Origin: Gammaproteobacteria bacterium
GTDB lineage: Bacteria; Pseudomonadota; Gammaproteobacteria; Steroidobacterales; Woeseiaceae
Assembly (NCBI GenBank): GCA_009937505.1
Contig: JAACFJ010000035.1
Span: 1 to 41,828 of the forward strand
DNA: 41,828 bases
Reading direction: 5' to 3'
Shown here: one piece after another, positions 1 to 8,204 of the stretch
How positions within the stretch are numbered: position 1 is the first letter of the stretch
How the letters are laid out: each line of letters begins with the position of its first letter
Program-made: the position numbers and the translations under genes
Notes under the pieces: model-generated
What the model was told of the DNA's origin: nothing
Database searches by the model: none
Seen by the model: the letters and a program-made list of their open reading frames with translations, nothing else

Positions 1-432
1 GTAGCAACCCCGTACGAGGCGCTTATTCTTGCCTCTATTGTCGAAAAGGAGACCGCCAGGGTCGATGAGCGAAACCGCATTGCTGGCGTATTTGCGAGGC
101 GTCTCGAAAAACGCATGCGCCTGCAGACCGATCCGACCGTCATTTACGGTATCGGGCCTGCTTTCAACGGCAATCTCACGCGCCGCGATCTGAGGACTGA
201 TACTTCCTACAATACCTACACGCGGGGCGGGCTGCCGCCGACGCCGATCGCAATGCCGGGCCGCCACGCTATACGTGCGGCGTTGCACCCGGCACCTGGC
301 AACGAACTCTATTTCGTCGCCACGGGCCTCGGCGACGGCAGCCACAAATTCTCCGAGACCAAGGCCGAACACGATGCAGCCGTTGCCGAGTATTTGCGGC
401 AGCTGAGAAGTAACCGCAAAAAAGGGATGTAA
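1..432 (+). CDS. mltG: Endolytic murein transglycosylase MltG (C-terminal part, cut by window edge)
   Basis: This is the last 143 codons of an MltG/YceG-family protein, and the reading frame is open back to base 1. MltG is an inner-membrane lytic transglycosylase that cleaves nascent peptidoglycan strands and is thought to terminate glycan elongation. The visible part holds the catalytic signature ASIVEKET (codons 11-18), then MRLQTDPTVIYG and a GGLPPTPI segment near the end, all typical of the YceG domain. The N-terminal membrane anchor lies outside the window. The stop codon is followed one base later by the tmk GTG, so the two genes are almost certainly co-transcribed. The mltG-tmk-holB order is the usual gammaproteobacterial arrangement. 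Confidence 0.95.
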   Translation, partial: VATPYEALILASIVEKETARVDERNRIAGVFARRLEKRMRLQTDPTVIYGIGPAFNGNLTRRDLRTDTSYNTYTRGGLPPTPIAMPGRHAIRAALHPAPGNELYFVATGLGDGSHKFSETKAEHDAAVAEYLRQLRSNRKKGM

Positions 433-433
433 G

Positions 434-1063
434 GTGCAGCGCGGCAAATTCATCACGATCGAAGGAATCGAGGGCGTCGGCAAGTCCACGAACATCGACT
501 ATCTGGCCGGCATCATCGAGGCAAACGGCTACCCGGTCATGAAGACCCGGGAGCCTGGCGGTACGCCGATCGCCGAAAGAATCCGAAACATCCTCAAGGA
601 GCACGGCGACGAACCGCTGCCGGACGTCGCGGAACTGCTGCTGATGTTTGCGGCGCGCTCGATCAACGTCAATAACGCGATACAGCCCGCGCTCAGCAAC
701 GGAACCTGGGTGATCAGCGACCGCTTTACTGACTCGACGCGCGCGTACCAGGGCGGCGGCCGGGGATTTCCGCGTGACAGCATCGAATGGCTGGCCGCGT
801 TCGTGCATGGCGACCTGCAGCCCGACCTGACGATTTTGCTCGATGCGCCGGTCGAAATAGCGATGCAGCGCGCCGACAGGCGCGGTGATCCGGACCGCTT
901 CGAGGTCGAGCGCGCAGAATTCTTTGACCGCATCCGGCAAAGCTATCTTCAGCTCGCGGAAAGTGAACCAGGCCGCTTCGTGGTCGTCGATTGCTCGCTG
1001 GACCTCGAGGCTGTCCAGGCGGCCATTAGCGAGATTGCGGCGGCGCTATTGATTACTAATTAA
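434..1063 (+). CDS. tmk: Thymidylate kinase
   Basis: The enzyme phosphorylates dTMP to dTDP with ATP, an essential cytoplasmic step of dTTP synthesis. The 209-residue length is normal for the family. The P-loop IEGIEGVGKST is at residues 8-18, the nucleotide-binding segment TREPGGTP at about 37-44, the DRFTDSTRAYQG motif at about 95-106, and a LID region RADRRGDPDRFE near residue 145, where the Arg-rich lid resembles the E. coli type. The start is a GTG one base after the mltG stop. That start gives the canonical N-terminus and implies translational coupling. Confidence 0.96.
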   Translation: MQRGKFITIEGIEGVGKSTNIDYLAGIIEANGYPVMKTREPGGTPIAERIRNILKEHGDEPLPDVAELLLMFAARSINVNNAIQPALSNGTWVISDRFTDSTRAYQGGGRGFPRDSIEWLAAFVHGDLQPDLTILLDAPVEIAMQRADRRGDPDRFEVERAEFFDRIRQSYLQLAESEPGRFVVVDCSLDLEAVQAAISEIAAALLITN

Positions 1064-1095
1064 CATTAAGAAATACACATAAAAGATTCTTTTTA

Positions 1096-2085
1096 ATGGA
1101 TATAATTTGGCAGCGAGAATTCGCCCAGGGGTGGCAGGACCGCATCCGTCACGGCAGGACACCGCATGCGGTATTGCTGGCGGGCCCGGCCGGCGTCGGC
1201 AAGCGGGCCGCCGCTGCGTGGATGGCCCGCGGTCGGCTCGGCATCGGCGAACAGCCGGCGCTGCCTCAGTTTCCCTTCGAGCGGCCCGAGCACGCGGACC
1301 TGCAGTGGCTCGAGCCGCCCGAGGACAAGCAGGGGGTCCTGATCGATCAGGTTCGCGAGCTCGTCAGCAGCCTGCAGCTCACCAGCTACGAAGGTCGCGG
1401 CAAAGTCGCCGTGATCGAACCCGCGAATACGCTGACGACCAGCGCCGCGAACAGTCTCCTCAAGACCCTCGAGGAACCACCGGGCGACGCGCTGCTGATA
1501 CTGGTGGCGGACCGCATCGGGCGCCTCCCGGCAACCGTATTCAGCCGCTGCCAGCGCATTGATTTCGCGCCTCCAAGAGAAAGCGAGGGACTTGCCTGGC
1601 TGGACCGGTTGCAGCCCGGGGCTCGTTGGGCCGAAGCGTTGCGCGTCGCCGGCAACGCGCCGCTCGCGGCGATCGCAGCACTCGAGAGCCTCGATACGCT
1701 GGCAACCATGAGCCGTGAACTGGCAGCGGTGGGTGCAGGAAAACAGTCGCCCATCGAGGTTGCGGAGCGCTGGAGCAAGCTGGAGCCGGCTTTCGTGCTG
1801 GATTGGCTTGCGCGGCAGTTGCGACAAGGGGCGCTGGCGCTTGCCGGCGGTCGCGACAGGGCGCCCGGCCTTGCAATTGACGAATCTGTGCTGAAGCGCA
1901 TGGACAGGCGAAACCTGTTTTGCTATCTAGACAGGATCAACCGGCTCCGCGGCCAGCCCAAAGGGTCGTACAATGTCCAACTGACGCTGGAAACACTGTT
2001 GATCGACTGGGCCGAGGGCCTTGCCGACGCCGGACCGGACAGAGAAATTGGCGGTATGCGACTGATACCGACCCAGAGGGTATGA
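1096..2085 (+). CDS. holB: DNA polymerase III delta-prime subunit
   Basis: This is the delta-prime subunit of the clamp loader that places the beta sliding clamp on DNA. The 329-residue protein has a Walker-A-like loop GPAGVGKR at about 31-38, a conserved SLLKTLEEPP block near 120-130, and the FSRCQRI motif (SRC, arginine-finger region) near 150. The stretch between the Walker loop and the following conserved HADLQWLEP block, where most bacterial delta-prime proteins carry a four-cysteine zinc module, is short here and contains no cysteine. The gene lies 32 bp after tmk in an AT-rich gap and ends one base before pilZ. Confidence 0.92.
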   Translation: MDIIWQREFAQGWQDRIRHGRTPHAVLLAGPAGVGKRAAAAWMARGRLGIGEQPALPQFPFERPEHADLQWLEPPEDKQGVLIDQVRELVSSLQLTSYEGRGKVAVIEPANTLTTSAANSLLKTLEEPPGDALLILVADRIGRLPATVFSRCQRIDFAPPRESEGLAWLDRLQPGARWAEALRVAGNAPLAAIAALESLDTLATMSRELAAVGAGKQSPIEVAERWSKLEPAFVLDWLARQLRQGALALAGGRDRAPGLAIDESVLKRMDRRNLFCYLDRINRLRGQPKGSYNVQLTLETLLIDWAEGLADAGPDREIGGMRLIPTQRV

Positions 2086-2086
2086 A

Positions 2087-2425
2087 ATGAGCAAACCAGG
2101 CCTGCTGACACTAACGATCAAGGACAAGAGCGCCCTGTACCTCGCGTACATGCCGTTCGTCGTCAACGGCGGTCTGTTCATACCCACCAACAGCTCGTAC
2201 CGCTTGGGCGACGAGGTATTCATGCTGCTCAACCTGATGGGCGAGGACGAGAAGATCCCGGTGGCCGGCACCGTGATCTGGATGACACCGAAAGGCGCAC
2301 AGGGCAAGCGCACGGCGGGCATCGGGGTGCAGTTCAGCGACCAGGACCAGGGCAACACCCAGAAGAAGATCGAAAACTACCTTGCCGGCGCCCTCGGGGG
2401 CGACAAGCCGACGCACACGATGTAA
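2087..2425 (+). CDS. pilZ: Type IV pilus assembly protein PilZ
   Basis: A 112-residue single PilZ domain very close in layout to Pseudomonas PilZ, with the SLTIKDK-like start (LTLTIKDKSALYLAYMPFV), the block NGGLFIPTNSSYRLGDEVFM, then KIPVAGTVIWMTPKGAQGKR and the C-terminal PTHTM. In Pseudomonas this protein is required for type IV pilus biogenesis through contacts with the PilB/FimX machinery, and it lacks the RxxxR c-di-GMP motif. No RxxxR is seen at the N-terminus here either. It starts one base after the holB stop, the same holB-pilZ pairing as in Pseudomonas. tatD, which often follows, is absent. Confidence 0.93.
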   Translation: MSKPGLLTLTIKDKSALYLAYMPFVVNGGLFIPTNSSYRLGDEVFMLLNLMGEDEKIPVAGTVIWMTPKGAQGKRTAGIGVQFSDQDQGNTQKKIENYLAGALGGDKPTHTM

Positions 2426-2444
2426 CCACGGGTCCGCTGCAGAA

Positions 2445-2480
2445 GCGCGCCTCGGCGCGCGATCGCGGTTCGGGAACCGC
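2445..2480. terminator. Two tandem hairpins between convergent genes
   Basis: The 70 bp between the convergent ends of pilZ and the cyclic-nucleotide/rhodanese gene holds two adjacent perfect inverted repeats. One is GCGCGC-CTCG-GCGCGC (2445-2460) and the other is GCGGTT-CGGG-AACCGC (2465-2480). The position suggests a bidirectional transcript end. Neither hairpin has a proper T-tract, so intrinsic termination is an inference. Confidence 0.4.
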
Positions 2481-2495
2481 TCCAAAACCTCACTA

Positions 2496-3542
2496 TCAGC
2501 CCTGGTCCTTGTTGATTCCGCCGCGCAGGACGTATGCCTGGAAGCCACGCTCGCTGAGAATGTAGGCGCCGGCAGAGCTGCGTCGCCCGGTGTCGCAACA
2601 CACCACGTACCTCTTGCTCTGGTCCAGGGTATTGAGCTTCAGGCGTATGAAATACAGTGGGATATTGATGGCGCCATCGAGGTGTTGATTATCGAATTCG
2701 CTCGGCAGGCGCACATCGAGCCACTGCCCGCCGCCCTGGATGATCTGCTGCGCCTCTGCAAAGTCTAGCCAGTCCAGCATCGGCTCGTTGAGCAACTTCT
2801 TGAAGTCTTCCTTGCCCAACCGCATGACGCCACCATCGGTGAGCATCGTCACGGTGGCATTACGTTTGGCGTCGGAGATCAGGGCTTCTTCGCCGAATGT
2901 GTCACCAACCCTCAGTTCCGCGAGCTTGATGCCGTCTTTTGACAGCGGCGTCTCACGAGTGACGAGGGCACTGCCGCGGGTAAGCACGTAGAAATAGTCA
3001 CCTTCGGCGCCCTGCTTGAGAATAACGTCGCCGGCCTTGTAATTAATCTGCTGCATGCGCATGAAGATGGCCTGGATATTTGCAGGCGGGATCTTGTGGA
3101 ACGCCTTGGTCTGCAACAGCATCGTCATCCAGTCTTCGGTGCCGCTATCGGATTCGCCCTGCAGCTCTGACACCTCGTAGGTACCCGTCTGGTCCCACGT
3201 CAGCATGACATCCAGCAAATCGCTATCGATGGATATGAACTGCACACGATCGCGCGCCTTGGCCGACACCCGCCGTGGAAATATCGGTGATACCGGATTT
3301 CGGGCCGAATCGCTGCCGCCGGTTATGGTTTCGACGGTCTTACCCTGATCGAGGAGTTCCAGTACGCCCGAGACAACGTAGATCGTACGTTTTTCGGTAT
3401 CGCCTTCCTTGAACAACGCCTGGCCAGGGGAGAGCTCACGAACCTGGACCTTGCGCGCGAGCGCGGCCAGATTGTCCCGTTTGAGACCATCCAGCGGCGA
3501 GAATTGCTGCAGTTGCTCGGTGCTAACCGGCTCGTGTGTCAT
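2496..3542 (-). CDS. Two cyclic-nucleotide-binding domains plus rhodanese domain
   Basis: This 348-residue protein joins a degenerate N-terminal cNMP-binding domain (about 14-125), a better conserved second cNMP domain (about 140-245, with the phosphate-cassette-like FGEEALISDAKRNATV) and a C-terminal rhodanese domain (about 255-345). The rhodanese active-site loop CDTGRRSS carries the catalytic cysteine. There is no signal peptide or HTH, so it is probably a cytoplasmic sensor or sulfurtransferase rather than a transcription factor. A likely ribosome site, AGGA, lies a few bases before the ATG. It stands alone between pilZ (convergent) and fadJ (same strand, 182 bp upstream). Ligand and sulfur acceptor are not evident. 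Confidence 0.85.
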   Translation of the reverse strand: MTHEPVSTEQLQQFSPLDGLKRDNLAALARKVQVRELSPGQALFKEGDTEKRTIYVVSGVLELLDQGKTVETITGGSDSARNPVSPIFPRRVSAKARDRVQFISIDSDLLDVMLTWDQTGTYEVSELQGESDSGTEDWMTMLLQTKAFHKIPPANIQAIFMRMQQINYKAGDVILKQGAEGDYFYVLTRGSALVTRETPLSKDGIKLAELRVGDTFGEEALISDAKRNATVTMLTDGGVMRLGKEDFKKLLNEPMLDWLDFAEAQQIIQGGGQWLDVRLPSEFDNQHLDGAINIPLYFIRLKLNTLDQSKRYVVCCDTGRRSSAGAYILSERGFQAYVLRGGINKDQG

Positions 3543-3724
3543 TCTGTGTCCTGTTACCGTTCGTCATCGATCGTATGCTCGGTTTCGTCAGATCGGTTTT
3601 TCTTGCGCCGCCGCAATCGGCAGCCGCGAGTATTCTACCTTCTATTCAATGACTTCCGATACACCCGGCTGCGTGCAGCGTGAAGCGGCGCACAGTTTGC
3701 GGGCGGGCCTGCCGGAAACTGTGA

Positions 3725-5743
3725 TCACAGCTCTGAAAAGCCTTCGTGCGGTGTGAACCGCTCCCCATAACGTTGTGTGAACTCGTTCAAACGGCCCAGA
3801 ACTGCATCGACCCCTCGTTCGCGCGCGTAATTGACAGGGCCGCCCCGGAATGGCGCAAAACCGGTACCGAAAATGACGCCTGCATCCAGCAGGTCGTCAT
3901 CGCTGACGACGCCGTCGTGCAGACAGGCGACCGCTTCGTTGACCATGGGCAGTATCAGTCTGTCCTGGATGTCCTCGCTTGCTGCAGGGGCCCGGGCCGC
4001 CGGCTTCACCGCCTTGCCGTTCTCCCAGCGGTAAAAGCCCTCGCCGCTCTTTCGGCCCAGCCGTCCGGCCTCGACCATGTCGGCCAGCTTCTCCGGCACC
4101 GGCCTGTTCATTGCAGCGCCCAGTACTTTCGACACGTGCAGGGCAACGTCGATACCGACACTGTCGACCAGTTCGACCGGCCCCATGGGCATTCCGAATG
4201 CTTCGGCTGCACGGTCGATTTCGGCGAGCGGCACCCCGGACTCAGCGAGCTCCATGGCCTCGGCCATGTAAGGCGCGAGTATGCGATTGACGACGAAGCC
4301 CGGTGAGCTCCTGCATTCCAGCGGCAGCTTGCCGATGCCCTTGACGAAGCCGAAGCCGATATCCAGCGCGTCCTGTTCGGTGTCGTCGCAACGAATTACC
4401 TCGACGAGCGGCAGCTGCGCGACGGGGTTGAAAAAGTGCAGCCCGATGAAGCGCTGCGGCGCGTCGAGACCCTCTCGCAGGTCCTCGAGACGAATGCTCG
4501 ACGTGTTGGTGGCGAGCAGCGCCCCGGCCGGCATCTTTTCCTGCAGCGACCTGTAAAGAGCCTGCTTGGCCTCGAGATTCTCGAAAATCGCTTCGATGAC
4601 GAGGTCCGCCCGGGCGGCGCCGGAACCGTCGACGTCGGATTGCAGCCGCTCTGATGCAGCCGCGCGCTTTGATTCGTCGCGAATTCGTTTTTCGAACAGT
4701 TTCGCCGCACGCTCCATGGCCGGATCGATGTACTTTTGCTCGCGGTCCTGAAGCGTCACTGTATGGCCGCGCAGCGCACACCATGCAGCAATGTCGCCAC
4801 CCATTACACCCGCACCGACGACGTGTACGTGTGAAATTTTCTTCGCCGGTTTGCCGCCCTGTCCCTTGAGCTTGTTCTGCAGGAAAAAGACCCGCACGAG
4901 ATTGCGCGAGGTGCTGGTGCACATGAGCTCGGCGATCGAGCGCGCCTCGGCTTCGTAGCCCGTTTGCGGCGACGCGCCATGGCGGTACCAGAGCTCGATA
5001 ATCGCGTAGGGCGCCGGATAATGTTCCTTTCTGGCCTTGCCCGCGACCTGCTTTATCAGCACGTTGCGGATGAAAGGCCTGACGAATGGCCAGTTCAGAA
5101 CGCGCTCCGCAAATGGCGCTTTCTGTTTCGGCGGCCTGGCGGCAATCATTTCCTGCGCGGCGGCACGCCAGCCATCCGTATCCGTGATCTTGTCGACCAG
5201 GCCGAGCTTACGGCCCTTGCCGGCAGTGATCGGCTTGCCGGTGAGCATAAGCTGCATCGCTGGCCGTACGCCCGCGATCTGCACTGCGCGGACCGTGCCG
5301 CCAAAACCCGGGTGTATGCCCAGCTGAACCTCGGGCAGGCCGAGGATGCGTTTGCCGGTCTCGAGCGCGACCCGATAGTCGCAGGCCATCGCGAGCTCGA
5401 GGCCGCCGCCGAGCGCGAATCCGTTGATCGCCGCCACGGTGGGACAGGGCAGGGCCTCGAGCTTGTCCAGGACCTGTTGTCCGAGCCGGATCAGCTCGTA
5501 GGCCTGCTCCGGGTTCTCGATCGTGGTGAATTCGTTGATGTCGGCGCCCATCACGAAGCCGTTGCTCTTGCCCGAATGGATAACCAGACCCTTCGGTGGC
5601 TGGCTCGCCAGCGGTTCGATGAGGTGATGCAGCTCTGTGAGAACCTCGCCCGAGAGCACGTTGGCACCGCCGTCGGCCTTGTCGATGCACAACCAGACGA
5701 TACCGTCATCGCTGGTTTCCGATGTCCAGTGTTTAAGCGTCAT
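3725..5743 (-). CDS. fadJ: Fatty acid oxidation complex alpha subunit (enoyl-CoA hydratase / 3-hydroxyacyl-CoA dehydrogenase), FadJ type
   Basis: A bifunctional beta-oxidation enzyme of 672 residues that hydrates trans-2-enoyl-CoA and oxidises L-3-hydroxyacyl-CoA with NAD. The crotonase domain (about 1-190) has the oxyanion segments GADINEF and GGGLELAMACDYR and a conserved Glu in LPEVQLGIHPGFGGT. The dehydrogenase part (about 305-670) has the Rossmann loop VVGAGVMGGDIAAW, NTSSI, GLHFFNPV with the catalytic His, and the C-terminal helical domains. No thiolase (fadI/fadA) gene is adjacent. Its ATG overlaps the stop of the upstream phosphoesterase gene (ATGA), so the two are translationally coupled. 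A palindrome CTGTGATCACAG spans the stop codon. Confidence 0.93.
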   Translation of the reverse strand: MTLKHWTSETSDDGIVWLCIDKADGGANVLSGEVLTELHHLIEPLASQPPKGLVIHSGKSNGFVMGADINEFTTIENPEQAYELIRLGQQVLDKLEALPCPTVAAINGFALGGGLELAMACDYRVALETGKRILGLPEVQLGIHPGFGGTVRAVQIAGVRPAMQLMLTGKPITAGKGRKLGLVDKITDTDGWRAAAQEMIAARPPKQKAPFAERVLNWPFVRPFIRNVLIKQVAGKARKEHYPAPYAIIELWYRHGASPQTGYEAEARSIAELMCTSTSRNLVRVFFLQNKLKGQGGKPAKKISHVHVVGAGVMGGDIAAWCALRGHTVTLQDREQKYIDPAMERAAKLFEKRIRDESKRAAASERLQSDVDGSGAARADLVIEAIFENLEAKQALYRSLQEKMPAGALLATNTSSIRLEDLREGLDAPQRFIGLHFFNPVAQLPLVEVIRCDDTEQDALDIGFGFVKGIGKLPLECRSSPGFVVNRILAPYMAEAMELAESGVPLAEIDRAAEAFGMPMGPVELVDSVGIDVALHVSKVLGAAMNRPVPEKLADMVEAGRLGRKSGEGFYRWENGKAVKPAARAPAASEDIQDRLILPMVNEAVACLHDGVVSDDDLLDAGVIFGTGFAPFRGGPVNYARERGVDAVLGRLNEFTQRYGERFTPHEGFSEL

Positions 5744-6483
5744 GATGTTTTATTCACCTCGAAATCGCATATGAGGGGCAGGTGGTCCGAGAGCCTGACG
5801 TCAGGAATCTCGAAGCTGTTCACAGTAATGCCGTCCTGAAACAGTACGAAGTCCAGCTCCTTGCGCGGCGCACGGCTCGGATACGTCGGCAGCCCGTCGC
5901 TATTGGCCGACCGCAGGCCCGCCGCCCGCATGAACAGGTAAATCTCGTTCTCGCCCCAGAACGTGTTGAAATCGCCCGCAACGATGACCGGCTTCTCGGT
6001 CGCGTCGATCAGATCGTGCAAGTGGCGCAGCTGCAGGTGGCGATGACGGTACTTGAGCGATAGATGCACCAGGAATACCGCGAACTCCGCCATCTCGAGT
6101 TCGATGATCAGGCGCTTGATGCCCGTGTCGAAGTAGTGAAATTTCTCACCGTGAACACGCTGCGAGGCCATAAAGGCGTTTCCCTGTTTGCGTACGATCG
6201 GCAGGAGCTGGTTGAGCGACTTGGAACCGTACTTGGTCTCGTACGACGTGTTCATTTGCAGGTCGGTGGCGATCTTCTCCGCCTGGTTCACCATGCGACT
6301 GCGGATAGAGCCGGTATCCACTTCGATCAGCCCCACGATGTCCGGGTCGACATCCTTTATGAAGCGCGTAATCTCGGGGAGGACGCTTTGATTACCCAGT
6401 ACGTAGCCCGCACCGGGCAAAGGCATATGCATGCCTGCACCGCCGCCGACGGCGTAACGAATGTTGTAGAGAAGGAGTCGCAT
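5740..6483 (-). CDS. Endonuclease/exonuclease/phosphatase-fold hydrolase
   Basis: A 247-residue metal-dependent phosphoesterase of the EEP superfamily. The full motif set is present: the Asn in MRLLLYNIRYA, the metal Glu in VGLIEVD, DFN in VIVAGDFNTFW, LDFVLF, and the terminal SDHLPLI with Asp and His. The substrate cannot be told; the family includes nucleases, sphingomyelinases and other phosphodiesterases. The frame is open further upstream, but the ATG at 6483 starts exactly at the conserved first beta strand and avoids running into the divergent promoter region. There is no signal peptide, so it is cytoplasmic. It overlaps fadJ by 4 bp. Confidence 0.85.
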   Translation of the reverse strand: MRLLLYNIRYAVGGGAGMHMPLPGAGYVLGNQSVLPEITRFIKDVDPDIVGLIEVDTGSIRSRMVNQAEKIATDLQMNTSYETKYGSKSLNQLLPIVRKQGNAFMASQRVHGEKFHYFDTGIKRLIIELEMAEFAVFLVHLSLKYRHRHLQLRHLHDLIDATEKPVIVAGDFNTFWGENEIYLFMRAAGLRSANSDGLPTYPSRAPRKELDFVLFQDGITVNSFEIPDVRLSDHLPLICDFEVNKTS

Positions 6484-6609
6484 GCGCGTCGCTAAGATAC
6501 CGAAACGCCGCGGGCATGGGAACAGATTACTGCATACGTGACCGCGGTCGCGCGATAGGGTTTCGAATTGGCTAGAATCGTAACTACAGTCCCATGAGCG
6601 GAGGCAACG

Positions 6610-7095
6610 GTGTCCGAAAGCAATCCCATACGCGTGTTTGTGACCCACGCGTTCCAGGAGACGGATGACTACCTGCGGGTATTCGAGTTCCTGGAGAGCG
6701 TCGATCGCTTCTTTTACCTCAACGTCAGCAAACCCGACAGCGTTCCCGAGTCGGGGGGCATCGAAGCCATCAAGGAAGAGCTCATCGCCCAGATAAAGGA
6801 GGCTGAGGCCGTCATCGTATTACCGAGTCTCTACGAGGAAAAAGAGAGCCTGGCACGATTCCTGATGGACGCCGCAGACGCGAACGGGAAACCGATGATC
6901 GCCATCCGGCCTTTCGGCGGATTGCTCGAGACACCGCAGGCCATCGTCGAGCGGACAAAAGAACACATCGAGTGGAACGACCGTGAGATTGCCGATGCCC
7001 TGAAACGGCAGGCGCGCGGTGAAGACACGGCGAGGTGGGAGACGCTTGACTTCCCGGGTTGGGATGAGCATGGTGAAATAAACGAAGAAACATAA
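6610..7095 (+). CDS. TIR-like (MTH538/DUF1863/ThsB-type) domain protein
   Basis: A 161-residue single-domain protein. The opening IRVFVTHAF strand, a loop with LNVSKPD, an IKEELIAQIKEAEAVIVLPS strand-helix unit and then NGKPMIAIRPFG match the flavodoxin-like fold of the TIR-like DUF1863 family, which includes the ThsB sensors of Thoeris defence. The C-terminal 40 residues are acidic and charged. The start is a GTG with GGAGG five bases upstream. By eye, the helix position that usually holds the catalytic Glu before GKPxIxI is a Leu here, so NAD-hydrolase activity is doubtful. No ThsA-like effector is adjacent. The neighbours are a divergent phosphoesterase and a GlpQ-type gene 32 bp downstream. 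Confidence 0.72.
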   Translation: MSESNPIRVFVTHAFQETDDYLRVFEFLESVDRFFYLNVSKPDSVPESGGIEAIKEELIAQIKEAEAVIVLPSLYEEKESLARFLMDAADANGKPMIAIRPFGGLLETPQAIVERTKEHIEWNDREIADALKRQARGEDTARWETLDFPGWDEHGEINEET

Positions 7096-7127
7096 ACTTA
7101 TGAAGTATTATTGAAGTTATTTATCGT

Positions 7128-8078
7128 ATGCTCGCCGTGATCGCACACCGAGGTGCCTCCGGCTACCTGCCGGAACACACCTTGCCGGCCAAGGCCATGG
7201 CCTACGCGATGGGCGCGGACTTCCTGGAACAGGATGTCGTCGCAACGCGCGACGACGAACTCGTGGTACTGCATGACATCCACCTCGACCGAGTAACCGA
7301 CGTGGCAGCGCGGTATCCGGGGAGAGCGCGGGCGGACGGGCGCTACTACGTACGCGACTTCGACGTCGCCGAGATTCGCACCCTGAGCGTCACCGAACGC
7401 CTCGACGAGGACGGGCAGCCCGTTTATCCCGGCCGCTTCCCGCCACACAGCGGGCGCTTTGCCGTGCATACACTGGCCGAGGAACTCGTGCTGGTTGCCG
7501 GACTCAACCGTGCCACGGGCGGGAATACCGGCGTCTATCCGGAGATCAAGCGCCCGGCCTGGCACCTGGAGCAGGGCATCGACATTACGGCTGCGATGAC
7601 AGAGGTACTCGCGGCGCACGGCTACACCGGACCCGAGGACGCGATATTCGTGCAGTGTTTCGATGCGGGCGAACTCGTGCGGGTTCGACACGAGTTGGGC
7701 TGCCAGGTGCGTCTCGTCCAGTTGATTGGCGAGAACAGCTGGGGAGAGTCGGACACGGACTATGAGTATCTGCGCACCGAAAGCGGGCTGGCGGAACTGG
7801 CCCGCAGCGTCGATGCGATCGGGCCATGGGTCAACCAGCTCTACACGGCTGGAACCGCCGACGGGCTGCCGCGGTCTTCCGGGCTGACCGAGCGCGCTCA
7901 CAACGCCGGCCTCCTGGTGCACCCCTATACGTTCAGGAGAGACGACCTCGCACCGGGTTTTGGCAGCTTCGAAGAAATGGTGAGGTACTTCTGCGTGGAT
8001 CTCGCCGTTGACGGCCTGTTTACCGACTTTCCCGACCGGGTCCGGCAGCTGCTCAATGACCGGGCAGACGGAAGGTAA
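7128..8078 (+). CDS. Glycerophosphodiester phosphodiesterase, GlpQ-like
   Basis: This enzyme hydrolyses deacylated phospholipid diesters to glycerol-3-phosphate and an alcohol. The 316-residue sequence has the GDPD catalytic signature IAHRGASGYLPEHT at the N-terminus, then FLEQDV with the metal-binding Glu and Asp, and a conserved HD (VVLHD), followed by the long GlpQ-type insertion and a C-terminal LFTDFPDRV motif. E. coli GlpQ is periplasmic. This version starts directly at the barrel with no signal peptide and would be cytoplasmic, like UgpQ in location though GlpQ-like in length. It follows the TIR-like gene by 32 bp of AT-rich DNA with no clear ribosome site. Confidence 0.9.
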   Translation: MLAVIAHRGASGYLPEHTLPAKAMAYAMGADFLEQDVVATRDDELVVLHDIHLDRVTDVAARYPGRARADGRYYVRDFDVAEIRTLSVTERLDEDGQPVYPGRFPPHSGRFAVHTLAEELVLVAGLNRATGGNTGVYPEIKRPAWHLEQGIDITAAMTEVLAAHGYTGPEDAIFVQCFDAGELVRVRHELGCQVRLVQLIGENSWGESDTDYEYLRTESGLAELARSVDAIGPWVNQLYTAGTADGLPRSSGLTERAHNAGLLVHPYTFRRDDLAPGFGSFEEMVRYFCVDLAVDGLFTDFPDRVRQLLNDRADGR

Positions 8079-8204
8079 CAATACTTATTTCGCCATCGGC
8101 GGTGGTTTGCTTACTATCCACGCGTCCGGGCGAACGATTTACCCCATTCACTACTCTAACCGGTAGTAGTCTAGCCACACACGAAAAACGGGACTGGGTT
8201 TCGG

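Noticed and set aside
1093-1827. 244-residue minus-strand ORF
   Set aside because: It is antisense to holB, whose conserved motifs fix the coding strand.
3719-3730. CTGTGATCACAG palindrome as a CRP site
   Set aside because: The half-sites abut with no 6-bp spacer, and the palindrome overlaps the fadJ stop codon. It does not fit CRP binding.
4964-5839. 291-residue plus-strand ORF
   Set aside because: It is antisense to fadJ, which is full length with catalytic residues on the other strand.
6484-6648. N-terminal extension of the EEP phosphoesterase
   Set aside because: The extra 55 residues do not resemble the family, overlap the start and ribosome site of the divergent TIR-like gene, and precede a well-placed ATG at the first conserved strand.
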